From positions 25,558,265 to 25,622,264 of the forward strand of contig JABBOT010000002.1 in NCBI GenBank assembly GCA_016165875.1: a stretch of DNA of 64,000 bases, read 5' to 3'. How positions within the stretch are numbered: position 1 is the stretch's first letter; every line of letters starts with the position of its first letter. This DNA is from Acanthopleura granulata. Its lineage: Eukaryota > Mollusca > Polyplacophora > Chitonida > Chitonidae. The position numbers and the translations under genes were made by a program. This document shows, in pieces, positions 1 to 12,235 of the stretch. The notes below the pieces were generated by a model. The model was not told where the DNA came from, did not search any database, and saw only the letters and a list, made by a program, of their open reading frames with translations.

Positions 1-478
1 CAGCCGATTATTTTTATTATGCGTCATTTTTGACAGTTCTTCACACTTTTGATGCGCTGGCAGACATCCTGGGTCTACGTCAGGGAATTCTAATTACTAC
101 TGCATATGTTGATCAGAAGATGTCTATAATAAGAAATATGTCATTGCACTTCTGTGCTTTTAGAGATAATGCAATGTGCGCTGTGTAGTCAGGGTGTAGT
201 TTGTTTATTTCCATGCAAGAGTTTTGCAACCATCAGGGATGAGGTCATTTGCGACATCAAACTATTATGGATCCTATGTATTTACTTGTATACAAGCATT
301 TGTCCCATTGTCCAATCTGGGTCATTCTTTTCCAAAACAGGATATGAGAACTATTATCCACTCCTGGGACACATCTCAGATGAAGATTGATGAGATTGAA
401 ACCTGTTTGGTCAAAGTCCCACTGGCAAACAGTTGCAGAGTAAATAATTTTCACGAGAACTATTGTCTTTACTTTCAG

Positions 479-606
479 CTGAGAGTATGCCACAGAATAA
501 GATCAGAGAAAAGGAGCATTGCTTTGGATGAGATGTGTAAAGACTTCCTGCAAAGGAATTTGGCTCCCGCGTAACCATGGAGATACATGAAACTGTAAAC
601 TTCTAA
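479..606 (+). promoter_or_regulatory. 5' leader of the synaptotagmin-like gene with a short upstream ORF
   Basis: A good acceptor (pyrimidine-rich tract ending TTTCAG at 478) precedes this stretch, so it is probably the start of the exon that carries the start codon at 607. It contains an upstream ATG at 486 opening a 14-codon frame that closes before 607, which could dampen translation. An in-frame TAA at 604-606 lies directly before the main ATG. The acceptor and the leader role are inferred; no transcript was available. Confidence 0.45.
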
Positions 607-3600
607 ATGGCTTCTGAGGATACACAAAACTGTACAGGAAGTGTGTGTCCCACGCAAGATGGCCTGGAGATGTTCATGGCCCCATCGCGTCAAGTCCATC
701 AAAATCCTAAGTCATTTGTTCCTTTGGTCATAGCTCTTTGTATTCTGCTGTCCACAGTTGCCGTTGTGTCCGTGTGTTTATACTGGGGCAGAGAAAGAAT
801 AATGCGGATTCTGATGAAAAGGAAGGCGGCTCGCACTCAAGAACGGGAGATGATTAACTTTGTTGTCCCAAACATAAGAGTAACCGAGGTGTATGTTACA
901 ACACCATCGGGCAGTAAACCGCACAAGACATTTGCCAGGAAGAAATCTCCGGCCAGCCGACTCGCGGCAGTGTGCTCCTTGTCGGTTGATGGAGCCTTGT
1001 CGGACACCTCCCTCAGTACGTCCGTCAGTGACGAAGAGCGTGAGCAGCCCAGAGACTATCACACGCACACAAGGAACCTCAGCAGAAGCCACGGGGACCT
1101 CTTAGATGCCCCTGACACCTCAAGGGACACCCTCAGTGTCCCTGCTAGCTGGGAAGACACTGGTCGTCGCTACACCATGGAACGATTCGACATCAGGCCC
1201 AACGAACTCAACATGGCACAGTACACGCAAAGGGAATGTGCTCTGGATTCCTCAGTAAGCTTCTCATCCTGCGATCTTGGGACGATCTGTTTTTCCGTGG
1301 CTTACAATGATCGTACAGAAGTACTGACGGTGATCATTAAGAAAGTGGTGAACCTTTCACCCAGACCAGCCCGAGTTTTCGCGGATCCCTACGTCAAGTT
1401 GACTCTCCTTCCTGACAAGACCCTGAAATATGTCACAAATGTCCACCAGCGTACGCTAGACCCCGTCTTTTGCCAGGCGTTTCTCTTTCCTGTGAAAAGA
1501 GAAGAACTGCAGAGCAAAGCTCTCAAACTGACAGTATGTGACCATCTTAAGTTTTTTCGGCGGAATGTTCTTGGCTACACGGTGTACCCTCTAGGAGAGC
1601 TAGGCTACCCGTTTGTGTTCGGGACACACTATGAGATCTGGAGGTCACTAACTGAGGATTTGATGGTCAGTAGAGGGATAAACAGCTATTCTCAACTCTT
1701 TAAACTCTCAAGGACCTACTTCATAAATAGACTGAACACACCAATATCTTGAAGAAAAAATAGTTGGACAAGGTTTAGCAAACTCGAAGAAAAGGCTATC
1801 AACAATTTTCAGCGATTTTAGAGAAACATGTATTGCTTGAAATTCATTACAGAGTTCGTGAAACTGTTTTTAAGTATGCTCGAAATTCCTGAATCAGTAG
1901 TTTTCAGTGGGATCTCCCATCTCATTTTAAGGTGGGGCTAACACTTGACTATCAAAAAATAAGATCCATAATTCATATAATGACTCCCCCAACACATGGA
2001 GACATCTTGCAGGTAAATGCCTACCACAAGGTCTTGAATACAAGAATACCTGAAAATATTGGTGTAACCAATGAGACATCACCTTGTAAAATATATGTTA
2101 CTCAAAATCACAATGTTCAAAATTTCTAAAAAGTATCATTACCTTATCTATACTTTACCGTTCCGATGTGATTTCACTGAATAAGATATAAAATAAAATG
2201 ACAATATCGAGCACATGGTTGGTGTGACTGTAGGTAGCCGTTTAAACAATTTTATCCAATGACACCTGTATGCTCCTTTTAGACTGTGCAGCCTACTCAG
2301 TGGTTAGTCTTTAACTATTCACTTCACGAAAATGCACTCTTACCTAAGACCTCACATTGACAATGATTACAACTATTTAGACAGTTGTGAAACTCTGAAG
2401 TATAGCGAGCAAAACCATAGTCGAAACCGTTTTATTCTAACTATTCAGGTAAATCCTTAAACAGTAGTACCTTGCACTATGATACACGCTGAATCTCCAA
2501 GTTATTCGGTTAAAGAAGTACCAAACTGGGCATTGACCAACCCTCTTCTAACATAATCCAGCAGTAGAGACTTTTCAATCCAGATATGGAGCTGAGGTCC
2601 TGCATGATTATATTCAAATTTGTGGCAAGAAAATGGGGAAAAGGACTTTCATGTTTAAGGGCGTAGTAATCATGACGTCAAACCGACTTTGCCTGCTCTT
2701 GATATGTGGACACGCTGAAGCGGTGTCAAGGGCAAGTTTCACAAAACTTTCATTCGCTTGAAGAAATTCCCCCAAAACATGTGATGACGATTTGAGATAT
2801 TTTCATTATAAATAAACATTAACCAATTGCTATCTAGCAATTAAGATCACTTAACTTAGAATCAGGATTGAATATCGATCAAAGAAGTGATTTTTTCATG
2901 ACGTATACTAAAAATTGTTTCCATTTTACCTTAGTTCAAAGGAAGTGCTAGTTGTCAAGGTGAAATTCTGATAGGAATAAAGCTGGACCAACTGTGCCAT
3001 GCCTTTACCGTGTCAGTGCTTCAAGTGAAGGATATCCTGGTTTCGGACGACGAGCGGGAACATGGTAAGATTGGACAAGTTTGAATAACTAGACGAGTAG
3101 TTATACAAACATCTCAAATGATTTCATACGCATGTTTTATCTCGGCTGAATTGATTTGAGTTTAACGCCATATTCAAGAATATTTCCCATAATATGTACG
3201 ATTTTATTAGGTTCAGGAGTGCAGGAAACAGGAAGTCTTGTAACTAATACTCCCCCCCATCATACCCATAAGTACGTGCATTGCTCGCTTTCTGCTTTGC
3301 GAATGCATCTTTCGACTGTCTGCTTTTCAGGTGCAACGTTTCGCTTTCTTCCTTGAAAATTCAAGCATTCTCTGTTTCTCAAATGCAAGATGGTCTAACA
3401 CAATGATTCTACTTTTCAACTGTAAGTTTCCAATCAGTTTTGCACCTGTAAGTATTTGCTGTCTATGTTTATCAAATGAAAATATCGGTTATTCACTTTG
3501 CCTGGTAAGTTTCCACTCAGCTTTTTAAATCTAAGTATTCTCTACAGTGTTCAGCTGTGAATTCTCACCGTTTCAAATGCAAGAACCTCGCCCTGCTTTT

Positions 3601-4186
3601 TCACTGTAAGTTTCCGTGCACTCGCTGCTTTTAAAGCATAAGTGTTCAATCAGTATTTTTCAAATACTGATTTCAAAATAGTTTTCATATACCCCTTATA
3701 TAGATTTAGTTAACGGTTATACAACTGTCAGCAGCCATCCATTAGTTATGATACCTAGTTATGTGCACATTTGTGTACACAGTCATTAAAACTGGTCATG
3801 GAACGCGCACAAAACTTAGACGTCTCTTTAATAGCAGATGAAAATGCCATTACCTTTTCACAGGTGGTATCAGAGTCAAGGTGACAGTAATGGTTGGACA
3901 GCAGGTCATAAAAAGCAAGATAACGAAGCAGAAGAAATACCCGAAGGAAAATCTGCTGGCGTTTAACCAGAACATCAGGGTGCGGGTTCCTCAACTGTTT
4001 GACAGTGTCAATAGGCTCAATGTCGCCGTGTCTGTATTTGTGGATCATATGTTCTCTAAGAGCAGACTCATCGGTCGAACATATATTGGACCATACTCTC
4101 AAGTGTCTGAATCTGGATTGAGACACTGGATCAACATGCTAGCCTCCCCTGCCCAGCCTAATATTATGTGGCACAAACTGACGTGA
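607..4186 (+). CDS. synaptotagmin-like protein (TM, C2A, C2B), three coding exons
   Basis: Coding exons are 607-1665, 2935-3064 and 3864-4186, giving 503 aa. Junctions are ATG|gtcagt to ttag|TTC (phase 0) and CATG|gtaaga to cag|GTGG (phase 1). The start is the first Met, directly behind an in-frame TAA. Residues 37-59 form one hydrophobic segment followed by basic residues, as in synaptotagmins. A Ser/Thr-rich linker leads to C2A (about 223-348, with ADPYVKLTLLPD and TLDPVF) and C2B (about 360-500, ending HWINMLASP and the WHKL motif). Members of this family sit in vesicle or plasma membranes and bind phospholipids and SNAREs in exocytosis. Several Asp ligands are replaced: in C2A the region matching YDFDRFSKHD reads CDHLKFFRRN, and in C2B it reads DHMFSKSR. 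Calcium-independent action, as in Syt12-type members, is therefore inferred. The ORF reads on past 1665 to a stop at 1752, so an unspliced message would lack C2B. Family is sure; subfamily is not. Confidence 0.9.
1666..2934 (+). other. intron 1 of the synaptotagmin-like gene
   Basis: The donor is ATG|gtcagt and the acceptor is preceded by a clear pyrimidine tract (tttccattttaccttag). The first 87 bases are open in frame with exon 1. No repeat family or other gene is recognised inside. Confidence 0.75.
3065..3863 (+). other. intron 2 of the synaptotagmin-like gene, with degenerate direct repeats
   Basis: The intron carries a short fragment of a dispersed repeat 3' tail (3153-3190, TTTAACGCC then ATTCAAGAATATTT). 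It also holds a decayed tandem repeat (about 3290-3660) in which 'TTTCA..TGTAAGTTTCC' recurs at roughly 60-100 bp spacing. Four copies carry GTAAGT, a good splice-donor look-alike. The ORFs here are products of the repeat. Confidence 0.6.
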
Positions 4187-4750
4187 GAGGGCTCTGAGTA
4201 CATCAATGGAACCGACGGTTGCCGGGGACGGCGATTATGTCGTTCGCTTATGTATTTGTGTTATGATTTTGTGTTCTGGTTGTGGCATAATACATTCATG
4301 CCAGCATCAGTGATTTTTGTTAATTATTTTCTCTCTGTATACATTTATATGACGATAAATGAAAATGCAACTGTTAAATTGTATCTCTTTATGGTCACTT
4401 TGTTCGTGTTTATCAAAGCACTTGGTTAAATTAATGATAACATTGGGTGTTAAAAAACTGTGTCATACTATACCATATACGTGTAAGAAATGTACGACGG
4501 ATATGCCTTATAACGGTAAACATTCTGTTATCTGACAGAAAAGTCTCGGTTGGTTTCCCGTCTGTTAGTTATATTGTAGCTTTGTTTTACTGCTTAGCCA
4601 AGACATTATCAATGGGAAACGACTGAAAATTCCTTTGATATCTAAGAATTGTATCCGATATTTAATCCCCGTGAAGTAGATTTTTCTGAGTGACGTGCAA
4701 AAACAACTTTAAATTACTAAAGCTAATGTTAAGCTAATGTTGTGGAGTGC

Positions 4751-4756
4751 AATAAA
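4751..4756 (+). promoter_or_regulatory. candidate polyadenylation signal AATAAA (synaptotagmin-like gene)
   Basis: This is an AATAAA hexamer seen about 565 bases downstream of the stop codon at 4186, on the coding strand. It is a plausible 3' end for the transcript, but the motif is common by chance in AT-rich DNA. Confidence 0.35.
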
Positions 4757-5559
4757 TCTGTCAATATGTTTATGTTAGGAAAGGTATTTTTCTGTGGTGC
4801 ATATCATTTCTTCACATATATATGAAAACAATTTGTGAATACCCACCGCTATAGTCTACATATAACAGGAGGCATAAATTAGTTTGGTGTCGAATTGTTT
4901 CTTTTTCCCCAGAATAATGTGATTTCATTCAGCACACGTAAACTAAGACGAAAGCTCTCTGCTCTGCAAACAGAGTGTTATCTCCCTGCGTCGGCACCTG
5001 TTTCAATATCGCTATGGTAACGAAGGCTTCACACTATCATGTCAGGAGAACTGATGACAGACGCTTATGCGAACTGTAATTGAGATTGATTGCGTAATAA
5101 ATCAGGTATCATGGTATAATTTTGAGGGAAAACAAACATTCTGGCCTGATACGCACATGGAGTGGTAAAAATGCATCATTATTAATACATCTACAATTTT
5201 ATTTTATAACAGGCCTATATGAGTAAATTTTAAACGGATTTATGGAACCTTTTCTTATATACATGGCTTGCTATATTGTTTTCATACATTTATGAAATTT
5301 CATTTTGTATTTTTCTTGTATGGATGTGTTTTATTTGACTTCGTGATAACTATAAAATGCGATAAAATACGATTTTGAAGTGGTAATATTGTTATTTGAG
5401 AAACACGGCTTTTATCCATATGACGCAATACTGAGTGATAGATAGATAGAGTAAGGACGCCCTTTATTTGTTGAATGGATGTAGCGGTATTTGCATACAT
5501 AAACTGTACAAAGACATTAACTCGATATTGCCTTTATTCGTTGATCCTATAGTATAGGA

Positions 5560-5830
5560 AAACAGAGTGCCCAGACTGGGTAAACCATTGGCCTCTGGCA
5601 AGTTCCTTTTGAGCCTTTCTACGTGTGACAGACAAATATATACACACCATTTTGGGGAAAACAAGAAAACGAACATTAAAATACATAAACGCAACACGGA
5701 CTTAGTCAACCCTTCTTGTCACCATGACCTCACGATGACCGAGAGCGGGCAAACGTATGTATAGAAATTCCCTTTTCAGAGCCGGATTTGAACCCACAAC
5801 TCGCGTGTCCCAGCGATTGGTATCATTTTT
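5560..5830 (-). mobile_element. tRNA-derived SINE, family D (degenerate copy)
   Basis: Read on the minus strand, this contains a perfect pol III B-box-like GGTTCAAATCC preceded by 'GGGACACGCGAGTTGTG'. The copy in the UBFD1 intron (61440-61640) has the matching order 'AGGACACATAAGGTGTGGG' then TTCAAAACC. The tRNA-like head with a D/TPsiC-type layout and two related copies in the window indicate a SINE. The A box is decayed here, and ends and target duplications could not be set. Confidence 0.5.
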
Positions 5831-8770
5831 AGTCTGAACTTAAGTTCCATACTTTGTATGTTCATACTGGTCTATACACAGTATACCATCACGGCACATT
5901 GCTAAAATAATGCATACCTGAATCATAATTATCAACAGTTAACTATGTAATCCAAACGGGTTACATAGATTAATAACAATATTTTTTTAATGAATAATGC
6001 TAGCGTTCTATGGTGGATGGTGGACAAGGATAATGTGAAAGTGAGTTGTTTACTTTTGTTTTTGACTTTGGGCGAAAAATATAGAAGTGTAATGCATACA
6101 CAAAGGCTAACTATTGCAACCATGTTTAAATAGGGCATTTGGGATGGAAAAACGATTTCGACGTCACAAAACCTGAAATGTCCCCAAAAATACCAACAGA
6201 GTAAAAAAATCCAAACAAATAAATGAATGAAAGTATAGTTTTTTTTATAGTTTCAATGGCTTTTCACTGAGGATTGAAGCGAAATCAGCCAAAAGCTGTA
6301 ACTTTGCAAAGCTTACACCCCCCACCCACGAGCTCTGGGTCTGTAAGAATTTAAAGCAAATCTACAGATCACAACGAATAAACCGTTTCCAAAACTGACA
6401 ATGTGCCAGATTAATATCATATTAAGTTTCTCACCCGATGCAAAAAGTACACATTTATTAATGATATCTTCCATAGATCAGCAGTGATGTTCAGCTTAAC
6501 CACAGCTTTACACTGAGTGTAAGTCCATAACACGAAGGGCAGCTATTGGGTTAATTCCGTTAAATTAGACGGGAAAACTCAATTCTCGATTAAACACAGG
6601 GCGACGATTTAACAGCCTCACGAAATTACATCTGAAACAAAGGCCGAGTTTTCCTAACCTCAGTTATGACATTTTATGACCCGAACCTTTGTGCTCTGTT
6701 CTGCTGGCATGAGAAGAAAGGCTTAAGGATTTTACTACACATTCTAGTGTGAGAGTTAACTAACTTGTACTGATTTGCAGCTTGGGACGACCTGTTACAG
6801 CTACTGGAGGTTCTTTCATTACATCATTTCCTTCCATGAATATGAAAGGTATCTTTCAAAAGAGGTCATCCGAATCTAGCTGGAAACTGTGTGTTTTCAC
6901 GTAAACAATAAATGACACAGATATGAAAATATCAACCCCCTTCTCAGCTTGGCCTTCAATACTCCTCAAATGCTCAGAAAAGGACTCCTGGGCCTGATGT
7001 GAAACGTTGGAAAGTTATAAGGGGAATAACTGAGAGTGGCAAAAATTACAATCTGTTGAAATATAAGGAGAAGGTGCAAGAATGGGTGAGAAAGACGCAC
7101 AAATATTTAGTTCATCACAGTGGAATGTTTTAGATTGGTCCTAAAATTGAAAAAGGAGACCAAAGGCAGTGCGCATGATACGGACGTTTTTAAACCAGAA
7201 AGATAGTCCTTTCAGGGCGGCTGACAAAAACCAGAAGGCATGTTTTGGTCAAAAGTGAAGCAGAATCACAGAATTTGTAAAGTTTGTGCTTGCCATCATT
7301 TTAGCTTCCTAAAATTAGTATCATCACAACGTTTGTTTTTCTGAAAATATATTGTATGAAATAAACACTAGGAGTATACGCACACAATCGAAACCTTCAT
7401 TGGTAATTTTAACTTGTGTTTTTTGCCTTTATAATACTAGAAAGATTATGATACAAAGCGTTCTTACTGTAAAAATCGGTCCTGGTAGTACAGGCTGTTG
7501 TTTGGTATCTATAATTGTTCAGACGCCTCAGCCGTATCAGTATTCGATATACCCACCTTTTCCTCCATCCATAAATCCGAGCACCGTCATATATTTGCAT
7601 GTACGCTTGAGTTTTACGTCATATCCGTCATATATAAGTGACAAATTCTAAGTGATAAACATCAATCAAATAAATAAATGAAGAAGTTCTCTAGAAACTA
7701 GTAGCGCCTACAAATTTCTGAAGTTAATAAACTATCTTTACATTGCGCAGAAAAGCACGACTTCAGTATAATTTTAAGCTGTGAGCCATTATGACCCAGT
7801 CGATGGATAATTAAATATTAGAAATCAGGTTAATCCCTCAGTCTGACCGGAGTCAGTCGTTTCAACTGGCCACTAATCAACTCTTAGTTTCTTACACTAC
7901 CAAAGTATCAAAAAAATCTGAGAACATGTACAAAAGAAAACAGAAACAGTCAAATAATTTTTTTCGTGTGGAAATTGGTTTATCCGCTAAACTTCACCAC
8001 CAAATTACCTCCCACGCAGACGGCCAGAGATTTCCTTTTTAGGTATAGTGACTGACACTTTTATTTCAACTTACGAGAATACATGCATGTTTTTGCAGAC
8101 TTTAGTCTCCCGCGAAAGTCAGGGACAAAGTGAAAGTCATGCACATGAAGATGTCAGTCTGCGATAAAGACAACTTGAAACTGCAGGTTGATTGATTTCC
8201 TACATTAGAACACTTGAACCTAAATCATCATCAATGTTTGAGGGGAAACAGTACGATTGCGTGGGTTGTGCAGTCTTAATTGTGGCTGAGAAAAGACGTC
8301 TGGCTTTATCGTTTACCCTAACATAGCTTAATCGGAGAAAGAAAACGCTAGAGCAATAGAATACACCGCAGTATTTCTGTCATTAATTAAGCTTGAATTT
8401 CCAAGAAAAGCAGAGAAAAAAAGAAGCCTCAATACCAATTTGGGATTGCATTTGTAAAGTATAGCTATACAGCGTTGTATTACAGCTTCGGCCATTAATA
8501 TATCATCTGAGCCGATTTCCCGAAGACAAGACACACTTGGTGATCCTATTAAACAATAACCCCAGATAGCACATTGTATACAGTATACTGGTTATGTTCA
8601 GTTCTAATGAAATAAATTGTTATCCCTCTCAACGTTTAGACAGAAAGATACAGGAAATTTAATGTTGTTACAAAGGCTGCTATACACTCTATAATATAGT
8701 GAAAACGATACCACAAGCTTAAAAAATATCATAAGCTTACTGGATCACAGAGCAGTAAAGAAATTTAATT

Positions 8771-10125
8771 TTGTCACTATTGCTGAGAAAATGTGCCTCT
8801 ACAAATGCCACATTCAACAAGTCTTCATAACAACTCCACTGTGTGATTATGACATCATGGCCCGTGATTAACGGGCTACCATCATCTGTTCATTGCATCA
8901 TGACCCCACATGAACTGTTTCCACCATGTGGTCATGCCCCGAGAACATGTAGCCCTGGCGTCATGACTCGATATCATTGGTTACCATCATGTGGCCGTGG
9001 CATCATGAGCCGAGATGGGGGGTTAACATCATGTGATCATATCATCATGACCCGAGATAAGCTGTTACCATCATGTGGTCATGATATCATGACCCGAGAA
9101 CATCACTCATGGCTCGAAACCAATGGTTACCACCATATGGCCATGACATCATTACCCCAGAACATGTGGCCTTGGCATCATGGTGCGAGAAAAATGGTTA
9201 CCAGCAGGTGGTCACCTGGGTCAGGTCATATCAAAGACCTAAAAAATGGAAGTGGTTGCCGCCTTGCTGGCCGCTCGGCACTGATAGGCTACAGCAAGAA
9301 AACAGGACTGGTCGGCTCGGTGTCAGTATGATGTGACTTGGTGGGGTGTCATATCTGCAACATGATGTTCCAGTGGCTGCAGCACTTTGGCGGCATGGAC
9401 TCGCCCTGCCACAAGAAGGGATTGTATATGTAATTTCTAAGGACTCCTTGTCGTCATGGCTGAAAAAACCCAAGCATACATACCAGGTATCCATATCATT
9501 TGTTATCACCATGTAGCCATGGCATCATGGCATTATCACAAGATTGCTGGACCACACAAGGGCAAAAAGGAACAATTCTGTCATTATTGCAGAGGAAATG
9601 TGTCAGTACAAATGTTGCATTCAGCGGGTCTTCATAACATCTTCACCGGAGAACTATGGTAGTCATAATGCATCATGACCCGAGATCAACTATTACCACC
9701 ATATGATCATGACATCATGACCAAGAACAATGTTTACCTTCATGTGGCCTTTGCATAATGAACCAAGAAGAATGGTTGCCATCATATGGTCATATGGCTT
9801 AATGACAGAGACCAATGGTTACCAACATGTAGTCATGACATCATGACCCAAGATCAATGGTTACCCTCCTGTGGTCAAGACATCATGGCCTCAAGACAAT
9901 GGTTACTATCATATGGTAATGATATCATGAGCAGATAATAATTGTTATCCCATATCGAACATGAAGACCAAGAACAATGGTTTCCATCATGAGGCCAGGA
10001 CATCATTAACAGAGAACATGTAGTCTTGGCATCATGACCCGAGGCCAATGATTGTCACCACGTGGTCATGACATCACGAGTAATGGTTACCACAATATGG
10101 CCATGGCATCACGAGCACTTCTATG
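8771..10125. repeat. minisatellite of 42-44 bp units in two blocks, with a duplicated leader
   Basis: The unit approximates CATCATGACCCGAGA, TCAATGGTTACC, then ATCATGTGGTCATGA. It repeats through 8843-9225 and again through 9655-10125. Each block is preceded by a related leader of about 70 bp: 8771-8842 and 9578-9652, both running from TTTGTCA or TCTGTCA to GTCTTCATAACA. The leaders are offset by 807-808 bp, so leader plus array was duplicated as a larger unit. A 5'-truncated family B SINE lies in the first block. The 162-aa frame at 8843-9331 is an artefact of the repeat. Confidence 0.8.
9225..9490 (+). mobile_element. family B SINE, 5'-truncated copy
   Basis: This shares its order of blocks with 49130-49475: TATCAAAGAC; then GAAAACAGGACTGGTCGGC; then GGTGTCAGTATGA; then GCAGCACTTTGG; and a tail reading CCCAAGCATACATACC. 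The tRNA-like head is missing. The tail microsatellite and truncation point to LINE-driven retroposition. It interrupts the 43-bp minisatellite. The 3' hairpin is decayed in this copy. Confidence 0.75.
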
Positions 10126-11388
10126 TACTGACTGAATCCACAACGACACTGAGGGCCGTCTTTCGAAAAGGGTGTAACGCTATGTCAAATGTATTTCATT
10201 ATGACAGTTACGAAATGTACATGTAGTTTACACTGATTAACAACACATTTTAGGATCAATCTTATCTGTGTGGAAAATTCCAAACAACATTCATACTCTT
10301 GTTTAGAATGTTATGCCCTTTATAATGCTGATTATGTATTTATATGGGCAAAAATTGGCTCGGTCAAAGTACAAAGTGTATATAAACATCACTGACTCAA
10401 GGATCACCTGAAACCTCAACAATGTTGTGAGCATATTTTCCTAGTTATTTAGCTGAAATTTACCAAAATTAAAATGGAAACTCACATGAATGACTGATAT
10501 TCTCATTTTTTCTGATCAGTTGCTAAAACAGCTCTTCCACAAATTGTGTCCAACTCTGACGTATGCACTATATGGCATGGAACTCTCTTATTTGCTTTCC
10601 TAGAACCTATCCAACATGGGAAATGCCATGTCTTTCTGACTACATGCAGCCTATTGAAGTATTGCAACTATTTCATACTCTTAACGCCTAGTGTTCTGCT
10701 TTCGTGCCATAGCATGGGGATATTGAATGATTAACCGACTTGTTACGACTGCCTTATGGCCAGTTTGTCGGTGATACATGAGGGTAACCAGTGTAGCCAT
10801 GCGCTTAGTTCTTAGGTCTATAAAGTTACTAATCGAGCAGAAGTAGGGCGCGGGGAAAAGTTCACTGGATCGAGGTAATATTATCAGCCATTATAGAAAG
10901 ACGTCGATTGATACTGCGAGATTTTTTGCCCTTTAGAAAGCTCATGGGGACTAAAACAACCTCCACAACAATTTAAACAAGATCGTGTCTCCCCTGAAAT
11001 AGATCATACACGTGTCAGATCGATAAGATGAGATCGCCCTTGGGTATTGTATTCAACCCCTGCAAACAAATGGGGATGTTCTTACTGAACCCGAGAATAA
11101 TCATTTCGTGAACGTCTGCTCAGAATGCGAGTTGTTTAAATCATGTGAGCCTTCTTTTCAACGAGCTAAAGGCCTGTCTGTCACAGAACGAAAAATTACG
11201 AGACGCCGCCACAGCCAGTTAATATATACTTTTGAAAATTGCGGATGAATGGAAGCAATTTTACTTAACGCAAGAAAATTAGCAAAAGACTCATTATATA
11301 ACATATATCAAGCCTTTCAACTTTTAATATAGCGGCATATGGGATAACTTTAATACAGCTAAATACAAATTTATCATGTTTTGTCTCC
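10126..11388. other. intergenic, nothing recognised
   Basis: The stretch is AT-rich, with only short open frames, no splice-site-flanked conserved exon, and no repeat family that I can tie to others in the window. Confidence 0.4.
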
Positions 11389-11400
11389 TCTTTGCTCTAA

Positions 11401-11460
11401 CTCTCCACGATATGCCTGAGATATTGCCGATGTGGCGTTAAGCCATAATCATTCATTCAT
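11401..11460 (+). mobile_element. family C mini-retroposon (hairpin only), copy 1
   Basis: The body runs from CCACGATATG through GAGATATTGCCGATGTGGCG to TTAAGCCATAATC and an (ATTC)n tail. It is flanked by a perfect 12-bp direct repeat TCTTTGCTCTAA at 11389-11400 and 11461-11472, read as a target-site duplication. The 5' stem of the hairpin is slightly decayed in this copy. The same body occurs in reverse at 23494 and 34559. Confidence 0.8.
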
Positions 11461-11870
11461 TCTTTGCTCTAATCCCAACAAAGTCCACTTCACGAACGTA
11501 TAAGTATTTTTATATATTTTTTTAAACAGTTAATTATTCATATCTGTCTCCCAAATGATAGGGGCAGTACAGATCCACTTTTGGTGATTCGTGACGATGG
11601 TTCCTACTTTACACTGTATAGGTGTTGGCAAAAAGGCAAAACTGTTCTATCTCATTCTATTCATGCAACGATGCCTTTTTTGTACAGTAATCCGCTGTAA
11701 TGAATTTATTGGTCATATTCACCTTTATCATTTCTTACTAAAAACAACTTGCTTCGTATTCTTGCGTTCCGTTGAGAGAGTTAAAGAATGACAACGGTTT
11801 GTCCCTTTTATTTAACTGGTATACGTCGTGTGAGTTGAATTGTCTTTAATACGACACATAAAACACAGTA

Positions 11871-11941
11871 TGTATGCATGCATGTATGTATGTATTTATG
11901 TAGGTAGGTAGGTAGGTAGGTATGTATATATGTATGTATGG
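11871..11941. repeat. (TATG/TAGG)n microsatellite
   Basis: A run of TATG-, TGCA- and TAGG-type tetramers forms the expanded 3' tail of the family B SINE (its tail reads CATACATA on the other strand). Confidence 0.9.
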
Positions 11942-11976
11942 TTGGGTTTAACGTCATATAATGACGAGGAGTCCTT

Positions 11977-12235
11977 AGATTTATTTATTTATTTGATGGG
12001 TATTTTAAGACGTACTCAAGAATATTTCACTTACGACGGCGGCCAGCGTGATGGTGGGAGAAAACACGGGCAGACCCCGGGGGAAAGCCACGACCATCCG
12101 AGGGTTGCTCCGTCCCACTTACGGACGGAGAGGAAGCCAACATGAGCTGGACTTACAGCGACTGCATTGGTGGGAGGCTTCTGGGTCATTACGCTGCGCT
12201 AACGCGCTAACCCACCGAGTCACGGAGGCCCCCAT
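11977..12235 (-). mobile_element. family A tRNA-derived SINE, full-length copy nested in a family B SINE
   Basis: Read on the minus strand it starts GGGGCCTCCGTGACTCGGTG, an A-box-like tRNA head followed by TTAGCGC and GCGTAATGACCC. It passes through GGATGGTCGTGG and TCTGCCCGTG and ends in AAATATTCTTGAGTACG with a (AAAT)n tail. Direct repeats GAGTCCTT at 11969-11976 and 12236-12243 mark the insertion. Related copies lie at 20913, 28939, 48390, 49690 and 56424. The 72-105 aa frames here are not genes. Confidence 0.85.

Larger units (their letters stand above)
4187..8770. other. 3' UTR and intergenic DNA
   Basis: No coding exon is recognised. Contents are the 3' end of the synaptotagmin-like gene, one copy of GTTATCTCCCT at 4977-4987, and a tRNA-derived repeat (family D) at about 5560-5830. 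The open frames at 5464-5764 and 7352-7651 are short, AT-rich and show no domain. Confidence 0.5.

Noticed and set aside
8843..9331. 162-aa frame with repeated 'MTRDKLLPSCGHDIM' as a repeat protein
   Set aside because: It is a translation of the 43-bp minisatellite running into a SINE.
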